Shown: piece by piece, positions 7,833 to 16,547 of the stretch | Layout: each line of letters starts with the position of its first letter | Numbering within the stretch: the first letter of the stretch is position 1 | Origin: Alphaproteobacteria bacterium UBA1002 | GTDB lineage: Bacteria > Pseudomonadota > Alphaproteobacteria > Rickettsiales > UBA998 | DNA length: 42,984 bases | Direction of reading: 5' to 3' | Assembly (NCBI GenBank): GCA_002291845.1 | Contig: DBAU01000003.1 | Span: forward strand, 1-42,984 | Made by a program: the position numbers and the translations under genes | Notes under the pieces: model-generated | Databases searched by the model: none | Told to the model about the DNA's origin: nothing | Seen by the model: only the letters and a program-made list of their open reading frames with translations

Positions 7833-9989
7833 TCATGCTGCCGATGAAGTATCGAGCTGCGCTTTCGCCAGCGCCGTAATAGCAGGATAATCCGCCTTAC
7901 CCGTCGCCAGCCAGGGCAGCTTGGCGACATGCAGCACCTGACGTGGCACCGCCAGCTCGGAGAGGCCGTGAGCGCGTGCGGATTCCACCAGCTCGCTGCG
8001 CGGTAAGCCCGCTTGCTCGGTCAGCAGAATGATCTGCTCGCCCTTGCGCTCATCCGGCAGGCTGATCGCCGCGTGATGTACATCCGGATAGCGCATGCTG
8101 ATCCAGCGCTCGATGGCGGCGAGCGAAATCATCTCCCCGCCGATTTTGGCGAAGCGCTTGGCACGACCAAGAATTTTCACGTAGCCTTCGTCATCCAGGG
8201 TGACGATATCGCCGGTGTCATACCAGCCGTCCGTGGTGGGCTGCAACGTGCCCGGGTTCTCCGCGCGCAGATAGCCACGCATCACATTTGGCCCCCACAC
8301 CCAGAGGCGACCTCCGTCCGTGCCCTCCACTGCCTCCAGCCGTGCCATCATGCCGGGTAGCAGGCGGCCAACGGTGCCGGGCTGGTGATGCATCGGGGTA
8401 TTCACCGCAATCACCGGCGCGCATTCGGTGGCGCCATAGCCTTCAAAAATGCGGATGCCGAATTTATCGGCCCAGGTGGCGCGCGTGGTTTCCTTCAGGC
8501 GCTCCGCCCCGGCAAACACGTAGCGGAGGCTGTAGAAATCGTAGGCGTTAGCGTATTTCGCATAGCCGCTGAGGAAGGTATCGGTGCCAAAGAGAATGGT
8601 GGCGTTGGTATCGTAAATCAGCTCCGGCACGATGCGGTAATGCAGCGGCGAGGGATAAAAGAAGGTGCGGATGCCCGAGAGCACCGGCAGCAGGGTGCCA
8701 TGGGTCAGGCCGAAGCTGTGAAACACCGGCAGCACGTTAAACACCGTATCGGCCGCGCTGAAATCCACCCGCGCCGCCACTTGATACAGATTGGCGAGCA
8801 GGTTGATATGGCTGAGCGCGACGCCCTTCGGGGTGCCTTCCGAACCGGAGGTAAACAGGATCACCGCTGTATCATCCGGTGTGCGTGCCTGCAGGCGCGG
8901 ATAGACCAGCGGCGCCATGAACGAGCACACCGCCGCCCCCAGCAGATCAAACACCGTAATACCACGGCGCAGGTCTTCCAGATAATGCACGGCCAGACCT
9001 TCCGCCACCAGCGCCTCCACCAGCCCCTCCAGCTTGGCCTGCGCGATGAATTTGCGTGAGGTGTACACACGGCGGACCTGTGCGGCGCGGCAGCAGGCGC
9101 GCAGCGGCTCGGCGCCGGTAGAGAAATTCAGCATCGCCGGGACGCGCCCATAGGCCTGCAGCGCGAAGAAAGACACCACCACGGCCAGCGAGTTGGGCAG
9201 CATCAGCCCCACCGCCTCGCCTTCCCGCGTGCCGGACGCCATGCGCTGGCCAAGCAGGAAACTACGCGTCAATAAGCGGTGATAATGCATCGGCGCGCGC
9301 TCGATATCCTCAGCCACCGTCTGCCAACGCCCGTGGCTTTGCATGGCTTCGATCAACGCATCAAACAATGTGCGCTGCATGGGCGAGGTCTCAAACACCA
9401 TGCGCGACATCACATCATACAGCGTCCGACCAATGGCGGCGCGGCGGGCGCGGCCGCGCAAAGCAGCATCCACACTGAACTGGCAGGGCTGCAGAATGGT
9501 CAGGCGTATGCGTGGAAAGGCTCGAAGGCGCAGCTTGCCACGCAGGCGCGAAAACGGGGTGTATTGCGCGCCGTCTATGCGCACGGGGAGAATCTTGGCA
9601 CCTGCCTTATCGGCGATCATGCCCGGGCCTTCATAGATTTTCATCAGCGCGCCAGTGACCGTGATGCGGCCCTCGGGGAAAATCACGCAGCGCTTATTTT
9701 CCTTGAGCTTTTCGATCATGGTGCGTGTCGCCATGGGGCTGAGCGGGTCCACCGCGAAAGCGTCCACCAACAGGAGGAACGGGCGCACCCACCAGCGGCG
9801 GGAAATCTCGGTATTCACCGCAAAGCTGAGCGTATCCGGCAGGTAGGCGGCCAGCAGCGCCGCATCGAGAAAGGAGGTATGGTTAGCAATAATCAGCACA
9901 CGCTCGCCGGCGGCTTTGTAATGCTCCAGCCCTTCCACCTCCACCCGGTAGCAAAGGCTCAACAACCAACGCAGGCATCGTTTCAACAT
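7833..9989 (-). CDS. aas: Aas-like bifunctional lysophospholipid acyltransferase / acyl-ACP synthetase
   Basis: This 718-residue protein joins two enzymes. Residues 1-200 are a PlsC-type acyltransferase with HTSFLD (His37-Asp42) and FPEGRITVTG (about 104-113). Residues 205-718 are an AMP-forming acyl synthetase with the phosphate loop TSGSEGTPKG at 380-389, GYGATE, YDTGDIV and a C-terminal catalytic lysine region (TGKADYPA). By family knowledge, Aas activates fatty acids on ACP and re-acylates 2-acyl lysophospholipids at the inner membrane. The gene directly follows an lplT-like transporter (32-bp gap), the classical partner that flips lysophospholipids inward. The reading frame is intact and of usual length. 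Confidence 0.92.
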   Translation of the reverse strand: MLKRCLRWLLSLCYRVEVEGLEHYKAAGERVLIIANHTSFLDAALLAAYLPDTLSFAVNTEISRRWWVRPFLLLVDAFAVDPLSPMATRTMIEKLKENKRCVIFPEGRITVTGALMKIYEGPGMIADKAGAKILPVRIDGAQYTPFSRLRGKLRLRAFPRIRLTILQPCQFSVDAALRGRARRAAIGRTLYDVMSRMVFETSPMQRTLFDALIEAMQSHGRWQTVAEDIERAPMHYHRLLTRSFLLGQRMASGTREGEAVGLMLPNSLAVVVSFFALQAYGRVPAMLNFSTGAEPLRACCRAAQVRRVYTSRKFIAQAKLEGLVEALVAEGLAVHYLEDLRRGITVFDLLGAAVCSFMAPLVYPRLQARTPDDTAVILFTSGSEGTPKGVALSHINLLANLYQVAARVDFSAADTVFNVLPVFHSFGLTHGTLLPVLSGIRTFFYPSPLHYRIVPELIYDTNATILFGTDTFLSGYAKYANAYDFYSLRYVFAGAERLKETTRATWADKFGIRIFEGYGATECAPVIAVNTPMHHQPGTVGRLLPGMMARLEAVEGTDGGRLWVWGPNVMRGYLRAENPGTLQPTTDGWYDTGDIVTLDDEGYVKILGRAKRFAKIGGEMISLAAIERWISMRYPDVHHAAISLPDERKGEQIILLTEQAGLPRSELVESARAHGLSELAVPRQVLHVAKLPWLATGKADYPAITALAKAQLDTSSAA

Positions 9990-10021
9990 AAGCTCTCCTT
10001 TTTCCTATTCGTAAGACAGCG

Positions 10022-11341
10022 CTAAGTGTGCGCTGCGGCTTCTTCCTGATAGAGACGGTCAAGGCGCTTCTTCACCCGCCAGGCCACCGGGAAATTGGCC
10101 AACCCCATCAGGAGGAAAATATGCACTACTGTCAGCCCCAGCTTCAGCAGGGCCACGCAGAGCAGGCCGGAGACCACCATGAACAGAGCATTGACGATGT
10201 TATTCGCCGCCACCATACGCGAGCGCTCAGCCGTTTCGGCGCGGTGCTGGATCAGCGCGTAAAGGGGCACGGTATAAATGCCGCCGAAAACGGCTATGGC
10301 AAACAGGCTGGCCAGCACACCCCAGGCATGCGGCTGGGTAATCCATTCCATGACACCGAGCAAGGCCGCGCCCTCCTCCATCACGCGCAGGCCCGGTGAG
10401 CATGCCACCAGCGCCAGCGTTCCGATGCCCATGCCAACCGCGCCGGCGGGCACATAGCGGCCATGAATCTCGCCCTTCATGAGGCGGTTGCAATACACAG
10501 AGCCAACCGCAATACCGAGCGAGAACATGGTAAGCACCAGCGTGATGACCTGCTCATCGCCCCCCAGATGGTAGCGCACATAGCCCGGGAACTGCGCCAG
10601 AAAGCTTGCCCCGATGAACCAGAACCACGAGATGCCAAGGATGGACAGGAACACCCGCGTCTGCGTGCGGGCATGCTGAAAAATCACCCAGGTTTCCGCT
10701 GCGATATTGGCGCTCACGGACAGCTCCGGTGCCGGCGATTCCGCGCGCGGGATAAAGCGGCTCGCCATTAGTCCCAGCGCCGCGACGCTGAGCATCACCA
10801 GCGAGACAATCATCTCGCCTTGCGGCCGCAGGATCAACAAACCGCCGACGATGGTGCCAAGCAGAATGGCAAAGAAGGTGCCTGCCTCAATCAGCCCGTT
10901 TCCGGCGATCAGCTCATCGTCCTTCAAATGGTCGGGCAGCACCGCATATTTCAGCGGGCCGAAGAAGGTGGAATGCGTACCCATGCCAAACAGCACCAGC
11001 ATCAGCAGCCAGGTGTGATGCGTTATAAAGCCAATCGCGCCAAGCAGCATCAGGCCCACCTCGATGATTTTAATCAGCCGCATCGAGCGGGATTTTTCGT
11101 ACTTGTCGGCGAGTTTTCCGGCCGTTGCAGAAAGCAGAAAAAACGGCAGGATAAACACCCCGGCAGCCAGGATGGTCATCTGCTGGGCCTGCTCACGCGG
11201 CAGCCCTTCCTGCGCCAGACGATAGGTGATGAGGATGATCAGCGCATTCTTGAACATGTTGTCATTGAACGCCCCGAAAAACTGCGTCACGAAAAGCGGA
11301 AGAAAACGCCGGGTTTTCAGCAGGTGGATGGTATCCTTCAT
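10022..11341 (-). CDS. lplT: LplT-like lysophospholipid transporter (MFS)
   Basis: A 439-residue major-facilitator protein with about twelve hydrophobic segments. It begins with the signature FVTQFFGAFNDNMFKNALII seen in LplT and in LplT-Aas fusions. LplT moves lysophosphatidylethanolamine from the outer to the inner leaflet for Aas to repair. Here transporter and enzyme are separate genes in one operon. Its ATG overlaps the stop of the upstream TetR gene (ATGA), indicating coupled translation and likely control by that regulator. Confidence 0.9.
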   Translation of the reverse strand: MKDTIHLLKTRRFLPLFVTQFFGAFNDNMFKNALIILITYRLAQEGLPREQAQQMTILAAGVFILPFFLLSATAGKLADKYEKSRSMRLIKIIEVGLMLLGAIGFITHHTWLLMLVLFGMGTHSTFFGPLKYAVLPDHLKDDELIAGNGLIEAGTFFAILLGTIVGGLLILRPQGEMIVSLVMLSVAALGLMASRFIPRAESPAPELSVSANIAAETWVIFQHARTQTRVFLSILGISWFWFIGASFLAQFPGYVRYHLGGDEQVITLVLTMFSLGIAVGSVYCNRLMKGEIHGRYVPAGAVGMGIGTLALVACSPGLRVMEEGAALLGVMEWITQPHAWGVLASLFAIAVFGGIYTVPLYALIQHRAETAERSRMVAANNIVNALFMVVSGLLCVALLKLGLTVVHIFLLMGLANFPVAWRVKKRLDRLYQEEAAAHT

Positions 11342-11931
11342 ACGGCGCTCATTCCTTTCATGTAGTGCGCGATAAAATCATGAATGAGGGCCTCGGCATT
11401 GGCCGCGCCGACATTACCCAGCTTGCCGGTGCCCGCTAGCGTACAGATCCCCTGAATGCCGGCCCATAATACCCGTGCGGACTGCACGCGCTGCGCTGCC
11501 GTAAGGCGTTCGGGCAAGGCCTCCTCCACCCGGCCAAACAGTGCGCTGATATGGGTTTGGTACCATTCCGGCAGCGGCGTCCCTGGCGGTAGGCGGTGCT
11601 CAAACAGCGCGGCCCAGGCATGCGGATGCTCGCGGGTGAAACGCAGATACGTATCCGCCAGCGCCTGCACCGCCGCTGTGCCCCGCGATGGGGAGGGTAC
11701 CACCCCCCGCACCGCTTCCTCCAGCAAGACCAGCGTCCGCCCATTGGCATGCAAGGTCAGCATGTCAAAATTGTCAAAAAGATGGTATAAAGTCCCCACG
11801 GTATAGCCAATGCGCTGGGCTACCCTTCGCGCACTACAGGCAGCCAGGCCCTCTTCCGCAATGATCTGGGCCGCGGCGGAGATAGCCATATCAGTCAGTT
11901 GCTCTTTGCTATGCTCGCTGCGTCTTCCCAT
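11338..11931 (-). CDS. TetR-family transcriptional regulator
   Basis: A 197-residue regulator. The N-terminal helix-turn-helix covers about residues 8-55 (MAISAAAQIIAEEGLAACSA then RRVAQRIGYTVGTLYHLF). The C-terminal ligand/dimer domain resembles the WHG type (HPHAWAALFEHRLP). It is the first gene of the TetR-lplT-aas operon, so it probably represses its own operon in response to a lipid or acyl ligand; that is inference from context. An imperfect palindrome lies 17 bases upstream of its start. Confidence 0.88.
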   Translation of the reverse strand: MGRRSEHSKEQLTDMAISAAAQIIAEEGLAACSARRVAQRIGYTVGTLYHLFDNFDMLTLHANGRTLVLLEEAVRGVVPSPSRGTAAVQALADTYLRFTREHPHAWAALFEHRLPPGTPLPEWYQTHISALFGRVEEALPERLTAAQRVQSARVLWAGIQGICTLAGTGKLGNVGAANAEALIHDFIAHYMKGMSAV

Positions 11932-11947
11932 GATACTGGCCTGAAAT

Positions 11948-11960
11948 TGAACATTGTTTA
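11948..11960. promoter_or_regulatory. Possible TetR operator (imperfect palindrome)
   Basis: TGAACA-T-TGTTTA has five of six arm bases paired, with three further A/T pairs outside it. It lies in the AT-rich region directly upstream of the TetR start, where an autoregulatory site is expected. No biochemical support is visible. Confidence 0.3.
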
Positions 11961-12095
11961 TTTTATATACTTACCGTCTTTGGTCAAGTAGGGAAGTCCG
12001 TAGCAAGGGCAAATAGTGATTTTTCTGATTGTCCAAAGAGATGGGACACAACCAGCTTCTTGACAAGCCACTTAAGCTACGTTGCAAAAAAGCGA

Positions 12096-12123
12096 TTCAC
12101 AGGCGGTTGAAAACTTGTATAGT
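12096..12123 (+). promoter_or_regulatory. Candidate sigma-70 promoter of the KdpD-like gene
   Basis: TTCACA (12096-12101) and TATAGT (12118-12123) have a 16-base spacer. Each hexamer differs from consensus at one position. The site is 68 bases before the start codon. Confidence 0.5.
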
Positions 12124-12191
12124 CCCGGCCGAGTGCCATCTCTGGCGATGTTTTTTGGTAACTTTAATAATCTTGGTTCTGCGTTCGCCTC

Positions 12192-14837
12192 ATGAACGAT
12201 TCTTCCTCTGGTTTGTCAGATTTTAGTGCACCGCCCTTGCGCGAGGGCTCACCACCACGGGGGCGTTTAAAGATTTTTTTCGGCTCCGCACCCGGTGTGG
12301 GCAAAACCTACAGCATGCTAAATGAGGCACGGCAACGGTTTGCTGATGGAATCGATGTAGTCATCGGCGTGGCGGAGACCCATGGGCGCACAGAGCTTGC
12401 CGCGCTGGTGGGAGATGTCCCTGTATTGCCACGTAAAGAGGTCAAACACCGTGGCGTCATGCTAAAAGAATTTGATCTCGATAGTGCCCTCGCCCGTCGC
12501 CCTGCGCTGATCGTGATTGATGAGCTCGCCCATGAAAATGCTCCCGGAGCGCGCCATCCCAAGCGCTGGCAGGACGTGGAAGAATTGCTTGCCAATGGTA
12601 TCCATGTTTACACCGCGCTGGATGTCGAACACTTGGAAAGCCTCAATGATCTGGTGGCAGGTATTACCGGAACACAGATTCGCGAAACTGTACCTGACAC
12701 ACTGTTTGATCAGGCCGATGATATTGCGCTGATCGATGCCCCCTCGGATGAAATCCTCAGCCGCCTACGAGAGGGTAAAGTCTACATCCCGGCGCATATG
12801 AAAGGCAAAGCGGCAGATGACTTCTTTACCCGCAGCAACCTGATTGCGCTTCGCGAAGTGGCGTTGCGCCGTGTGGCAGAGCGCCTTGACGCCCAGATGG
12901 CCGATCTGGCAACAGATCCCGCGCAACGCGAGCCCGCAGTAACAGAGAAAATTCTTGTCTGCGTGGGGCACGATACACTCTCTGCTCGGGTCATCCGCCA
13001 CGCGCGGCGCATTGCTGCGCGCGCGCGCGCGCCCTGGATGGCCGTCTATGTAGAAACCGCGCGACACTATAGCCTGAGTAAAGAGCAGCAAGAGCAAGTG
13101 GAACGCAATCTACAGCTTGCCGAAAAACTTGGTGCACGCATTAAAACCCTCAAAGGCAACAATGCCGTAGATGAGCTCTTTGTCTTTGCACATAAAAATG
13201 CGGTAACACGTATTGTGGTGGGTAAAGCGCATAAAGCGCGCTGGCGTGATGTGCTTTTTGGCTCGCTGGCTGATCAGCTGATGCGGCGCAGCGAGGATAT
13301 CGAGATTTCGGTGGTCCCCGGCGATCTGGGGTTTGAATCATTGCGTCTTACTTTATGGAAGCCATTGCGGTTGCTTTATCCGCAAAGCGGCCTCGGCATG
13401 GCATTTTTCAGTGTATTGCTGTGCACCCTGATTGCCTATCCGCTACGCAGCTTCATCGATGTCGTCAATATTGGGATGCTCTACGTTGTAGCGATCGTGG
13501 CGGTTGCCTCACGCCATGGCCTTGTGCCCTCGATATTGACGTCATTTCTTGGTGTGTCGGTGTTCGAATTTCTGTTCATCACCCCGCTGGATCATAGCGA
13601 TGTCTTTAATAGCCATTTCATCATTACCTCGGTAACGATGCTGGCGACGAGTCTGATTATTAGTTCCTTAGCATCGCAGCTAAGGTTGCAAGCAATTTTC
13701 TTCCGTGAGCGGGATCTGCACACCACCTCCCTGCTGGACCTCACAAAAGAACTCGCCTCGATGCGTAGCACCAAAGGAATGGCCGACGTTGCATGCGCGC
13801 ATTTGAAGCAGGTGTTCCGTTGCGATGTTAGCCTTTATCTGCCCAATGAAAACGGACAATTACAAAGCTACATCAATAATGAACCCATCTGGGATATTAA
13901 GGAAGAAGCCGTTGCGCGCTGGGCCGTGCAGCATCGTCAGCCCGCCGGCTTGGGAACGGCGACTGCGTCTAACAGTTTGTGGCTCTACATGCCCCTGGTT
14001 GCCAATGATGTCGCTCTGGGTGTGGTGTCACTACGTCCGGCGGAGCCGTTTGACTCTGAAGCCCTGCGCCTGCTGGACGCATTTATTAATCTCAGTGCCA
14101 CATCCCTGCAACGCGTCATCTCCGCCAAAATGGCGGAGCGTTCACGGGTACATGCGGAAAGCGAACGCTTACGCTCCAGCCTTCTGTCTTCCGTCTCATG
14201 CGACTTGCGTGTCCCGCTAGCAGCGATCTCTGGCCACTTGATGGCACTCCAGTCATCCAGCCAGCAATTGGGTAGCAAAGAGCAAAAAAGTATCACAACC
14301 ATTAAGGCCCAGATCGCACAGCTCACACGCATGGTGGATCATCTGCAGGATGCTACCGATACGGAAAACGCACCGTTACGCTTAAACCGTGAAATGCTGT
14401 CGATGGAAGAGGTCATCCAATCGGCCATAGCCCGCATGGAAGCCGCCATCGGCTCGCGCGAGATTCAGGCAGATGTACCGCGTGGGCTTGCACCGGTGGC
14501 GGTGGACGGCCCTTTGATAGAGCAGGTCCTGATAAACATGCTCGACAATTCGATTCGCTTTACCAGCGCGGAAGAAGGCCGCATTACAGTACGTGTGTGC
14601 CCAAAGGATGACCGAATTGTTGTCACTGTGGTGGATAATGGACCAGGAATTCCCGCCGGCGAAGAGAGCAAGATTTTCGAGAAATTCTATCGCGCCACCC
14701 AAAGCGAAGGGCAGGATGGGAGCGGGTTGGGTCTGTCCATTTGCCGCGCGATCGTACAAGCGCACAGCGGCGATATGTGGGCGGAAAATAATCCTGAAGG
14801 TGGTGCACGCGTCTCCTTCTTTCTGCCACTGATCTAA
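12192..14837 (+). CDS. kdpD: KdpD-like sensor kinase with Cys in place of the phospho-acceptor His
   Basis: An 881-residue protein with the full KdpD layout. An N-terminal KdpD domain has Walker A GSAPGVGKT (31-39) and the signature DELAHENAPG (110-119). A universal-stress-like domain spans about 250-375, four membrane helices about 395-495, and a GAF-like region about 520-640. Next come the dimerisation helix and a histidine-kinase ATPase domain (NMLDNSIRF 782-790, DNGPGIP 815-821, FEKFY, GSGLGLS 843-849). KdpD normally senses K+ and phosphorylates KdpE. Here the H-box reads SSVSCDLRVPL: residue 670 is Cys (codon TGC, 14199-14201) where His is expected, and the usual Thr before Pro is Val. 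The ATPase boxes are intact. No kdpE, kdpFABC or other response regulator lies in the window. It may act without autophosphorylation, for example as a K+ or nucleotide sensor or a phosphatase. Confidence 0.92.
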   Translation: MNDSSSGLSDFSAPPLREGSPPRGRLKIFFGSAPGVGKTYSMLNEARQRFADGIDVVIGVAETHGRTELAALVGDVPVLPRKEVKHRGVMLKEFDLDSALARRPALIVIDELAHENAPGARHPKRWQDVEELLANGIHVYTALDVEHLESLNDLVAGITGTQIRETVPDTLFDQADDIALIDAPSDEILSRLREGKVYIPAHMKGKAADDFFTRSNLIALREVALRRVAERLDAQMADLATDPAQREPAVTEKILVCVGHDTLSARVIRHARRIAARARAPWMAVYVETARHYSLSKEQQEQVERNLQLAEKLGARIKTLKGNNAVDELFVFAHKNAVTRIVVGKAHKARWRDVLFGSLADQLMRRSEDIEISVVPGDLGFESLRLTLWKPLRLLYPQSGLGMAFFSVLLCTLIAYPLRSFIDVVNIGMLYVVAIVAVASRHGLVPSILTSFLGVSVFEFLFITPLDHSDVFNSHFIITSVTMLATSLIISSLASQLRLQAIFFRERDLHTTSLLDLTKELASMRSTKGMADVACAHLKQVFRCDVSLYLPNENGQLQSYINNEPIWDIKEEAVARWAVQHRQPAGLGTATASNSLWLYMPLVANDVALGVVSLRPAEPFDSEALRLLDAFINLSATSLQRVISAKMAERSRVHAESERLRSSLLSSVSCDLRVPLAAISGHLMALQSSSQQLGSKEQKSITTIKAQIAQLTRMVDHLQDATDTENAPLRLNREMLSMEEVIQSAIARMEAAIGSREIQADVPRGLAPVAVDGPLIEQVLINMLDNSIRFTSAEEGRITVRVCPKDDRIVVTVVDNGPGIPAGEESKIFEKFYRATQSEGQDGSGLGLSICRAIVQAHSGDMWAENNPEGGARVSFFLPLI

Positions 14838-14847
14838 TCGCCATGCA

Positions 14848-14885
14848 AAACACCGGGGGCGTAAAGCAACCCCCGGTGTTTCTTT
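14848..14885. terminator. Bidirectional terminator
   Basis: A 12-bp perfect stem (14848-14859 with 14870-14881, core CACCGGGGG/CCCCCGGTG) has a 10-base loop, with A residues on the left and T-rich sequence on the right. It sits between the convergent KdpD-like and SnoaL-like genes and can serve both. Confidence 0.85.
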
Positions 14886-14894
14886 CTCTCTCGC

Positions 14895-15422
14895 CTAGTT
14901 TGATTGACTGGAAGCCACCTGCTGATTCGCATTCACTGGTTCTGGCAGGCGTGAGGAATGATGCTCAACAATTTTCCACGCGCCGTTTTCTTTCTTGTAT
15001 GTGAAGCTGAAGCGCGCCGGAACAGTCACCATCTTGCCGTCTTGCTCGAAAGTGAAGGTATAAATTCCGCCGTTCATGGCTGTATCTTCATTGAGCAGGC
15101 GAGGATGCTGCTCGTTTACCGTACCCTTAATCTTAGGCATCCCAGTGAACATTTTGAAGTAATCAAGGCGCTCCTCCGGCGTGTCGTGTACGGCATTACG
15201 CAGCGTTGGCAATAAGACTGCATTTGAATCGTAGAGCGCTGCCACCTTCTCCGGGGTATGGCTGGCAACGGCTGCCAGCCAGGTTTGCAGTGCCTGTTCG
15301 ACGGATGCAGAATCTTTGGCATTTTTGCCGCTGACCGCAGCCACCGCCGCAGAGGCCATCAAAGCTGACGCCACAAGCAATACCGGGAGGGTGCGCTTCT
15401 GGATGATTATTGGGGTCTTCAT
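14895..15422 (-). CDS. Exported SnoaL-like / SgcJ-EcaC family protein
   Basis: A 175-residue protein with a clear N-terminal signal peptide (basic MKTPIIIQKR, hydrophobic LLVASALMASAAVAA, then likely cleavage). The mature part has the NTF2-like pattern of the SgcJ/EcaC and DUF4440 group: WLAAVASHTPEKVAALYDSN, a middle beta region, then RFSFTYKKENGAWKIVEHHS at the C-terminal end of the fold. Proteins of this kind form cone-shaped pockets and bind small ligands; few have a known reaction. The start follows a strong AAGGAGA. It is monocistronic and convergent with the KdpD-like gene. Confidence 0.8.
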   Translation of the reverse strand: MKTPIIIQKRTLPVLLVASALMASAAVAAVSGKNAKDSASVEQALQTWLAAVASHTPEKVAALYDSNAVLLPTLRNAVHDTPEERLDYFKMFTGMPKIKGTVNEQHPRLLNEDTAMNGGIYTFTFEQDGKMVTVPARFSFTYKKENGAWKIVEHHSSRLPEPVNANQQVASSQSN

Positions 15423-15694
15423 AGTCGTCTCCTTCGTGTTAAGATGGTTATCTAAAGCTATTTATAAAACCTTAAGTTGCATTTTAACGCGGATTTAGGA
15501 CGGCGTTATGGCAGATTTACGTGAGAATATTTGAGATCCTTAGCGCAGGATCGCGCACAATTCCGTCTATGTTCCGGTCGGTTCAGTCGATGTGATGCGT
15601 GGGCGTCTCCTTCATCTTTCTGTAGCTATGATTAAACATCCCCGTTATATAAGTGAAATGACTAATTTTAATTAGAACGATAAGATATTTTAAT

Positions 15695-16540
15695 ATGCTA
15701 ATTGACTCTCTTGCGCTGCATTGTTTTGTCACGCTTGCCGAAACGCTGAACTTCACGCGTACGGCTGAGCGTGTTGGACGCACGCAATCGGCTATCAGCC
15801 AACAGATTGCCAAGCTGGAAGATCTGCTGGGAGGCACCTTGATTCAGCGTGGGCGCCAGCTATCACTCACCAACGAAGGCGAAATTTTTCTGGGGTATGC
15901 GCGACAGATTTTAGCTCTGCAGCAAGAAGCACTGGAGCGCTTCCGTGAACCAGATCTTGCGGGAGAAGTTCGCTTCGGTCTTCCGGAGGATTTTGCCACA
16001 TTTCTGCTGGCGGATGTTTTGGCAGAGTTCACCAAAAATCACCCGCGCATTCTGCTGAATGTGGAATGTGATCTGACATTGAATTTGCTGGCACGTTTTC
16101 GAAACGGAGAATTTGATCTGGTACTAGTGAAAACCACTCGCCCCGATGACATTCCACGCGGTGTGGAAGTGCTGACCGAACGTCTGGAATGGGTGGGCCG
16201 CGACGAAGCCCTGCCTGCATTTGGCGTGGGCCGCCCTTTGCCGCTGGTCCTCTCACCTAAACCGTGTGTTTATCGTGCGCGGGCGCTTGAAGCGCTGGAA
16301 GATGCAGGGCTCTCAGGGCGGATTGTTTACACCAGTCCCAGCTTCGCGGGTACCGTCGCTGCGGTGAAGGCCGGTTTGGGGATTACAGTGCTACCAACCA
16401 ACATGATTCCACCCGAGCTACAACCACTGCGCGCCACAACACTTCCGGATTTATCGGAGATCCATATTTCCCTCTTAACAGGAAACGATGCACCGGCCGT
16501 GCAATCACTGGAGCATGATGTCCTGCGCTATCTGCGCTGA
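15695..16540 (+). CDS. LysR-family transcriptional regulator
   Basis: A 281-residue regulator. The winged helix-turn-helix occupies residues 1-60 (FVTLAETLNFTRTAERVGRT, QSAISQQIAKLEDLLG), followed by the linker helix and a periplasmic-binding-protein-like effector domain (EVRFGLPEDFATFLLADVL). The ligand is unknown. The ribosome site before 15695 is weak, but no better start exists. It faces away from the SnoaL-like gene across a 272-base gap, the usual divergent layout for LysR control, so that gene is a plausible target. It converges with the deformylase-like gene eight bases away. Confidence 0.9.
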   Translation: MLIDSLALHCFVTLAETLNFTRTAERVGRTQSAISQQIAKLEDLLGGTLIQRGRQLSLTNEGEIFLGYARQILALQQEALERFREPDLAGEVRFGLPEDFATFLLADVLAEFTKNHPRILLNVECDLTLNLLARFRNGEFDLVLVKTTRPDDIPRGVEVLTERLEWVGRDEALPAFGVGRPLPLVLSPKPCVYRARALEALEDAGLSGRIVYTSPSFAGTVAAVKAGLGITVLPTNMIPPELQPLRATTLPDLSEIHISLLTGNDAPAVQSLEHDVLRYLR

Positions 16541-16547
16541 TGCTGCG

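Noticed and set aside
12192..14837. A kdp potassium-transport operon
   Set aside because: No kdpF, kdpA, kdpB, kdpC or kdpE is present on either side; the next gene is a SnoaL-like exported protein on the other strand.
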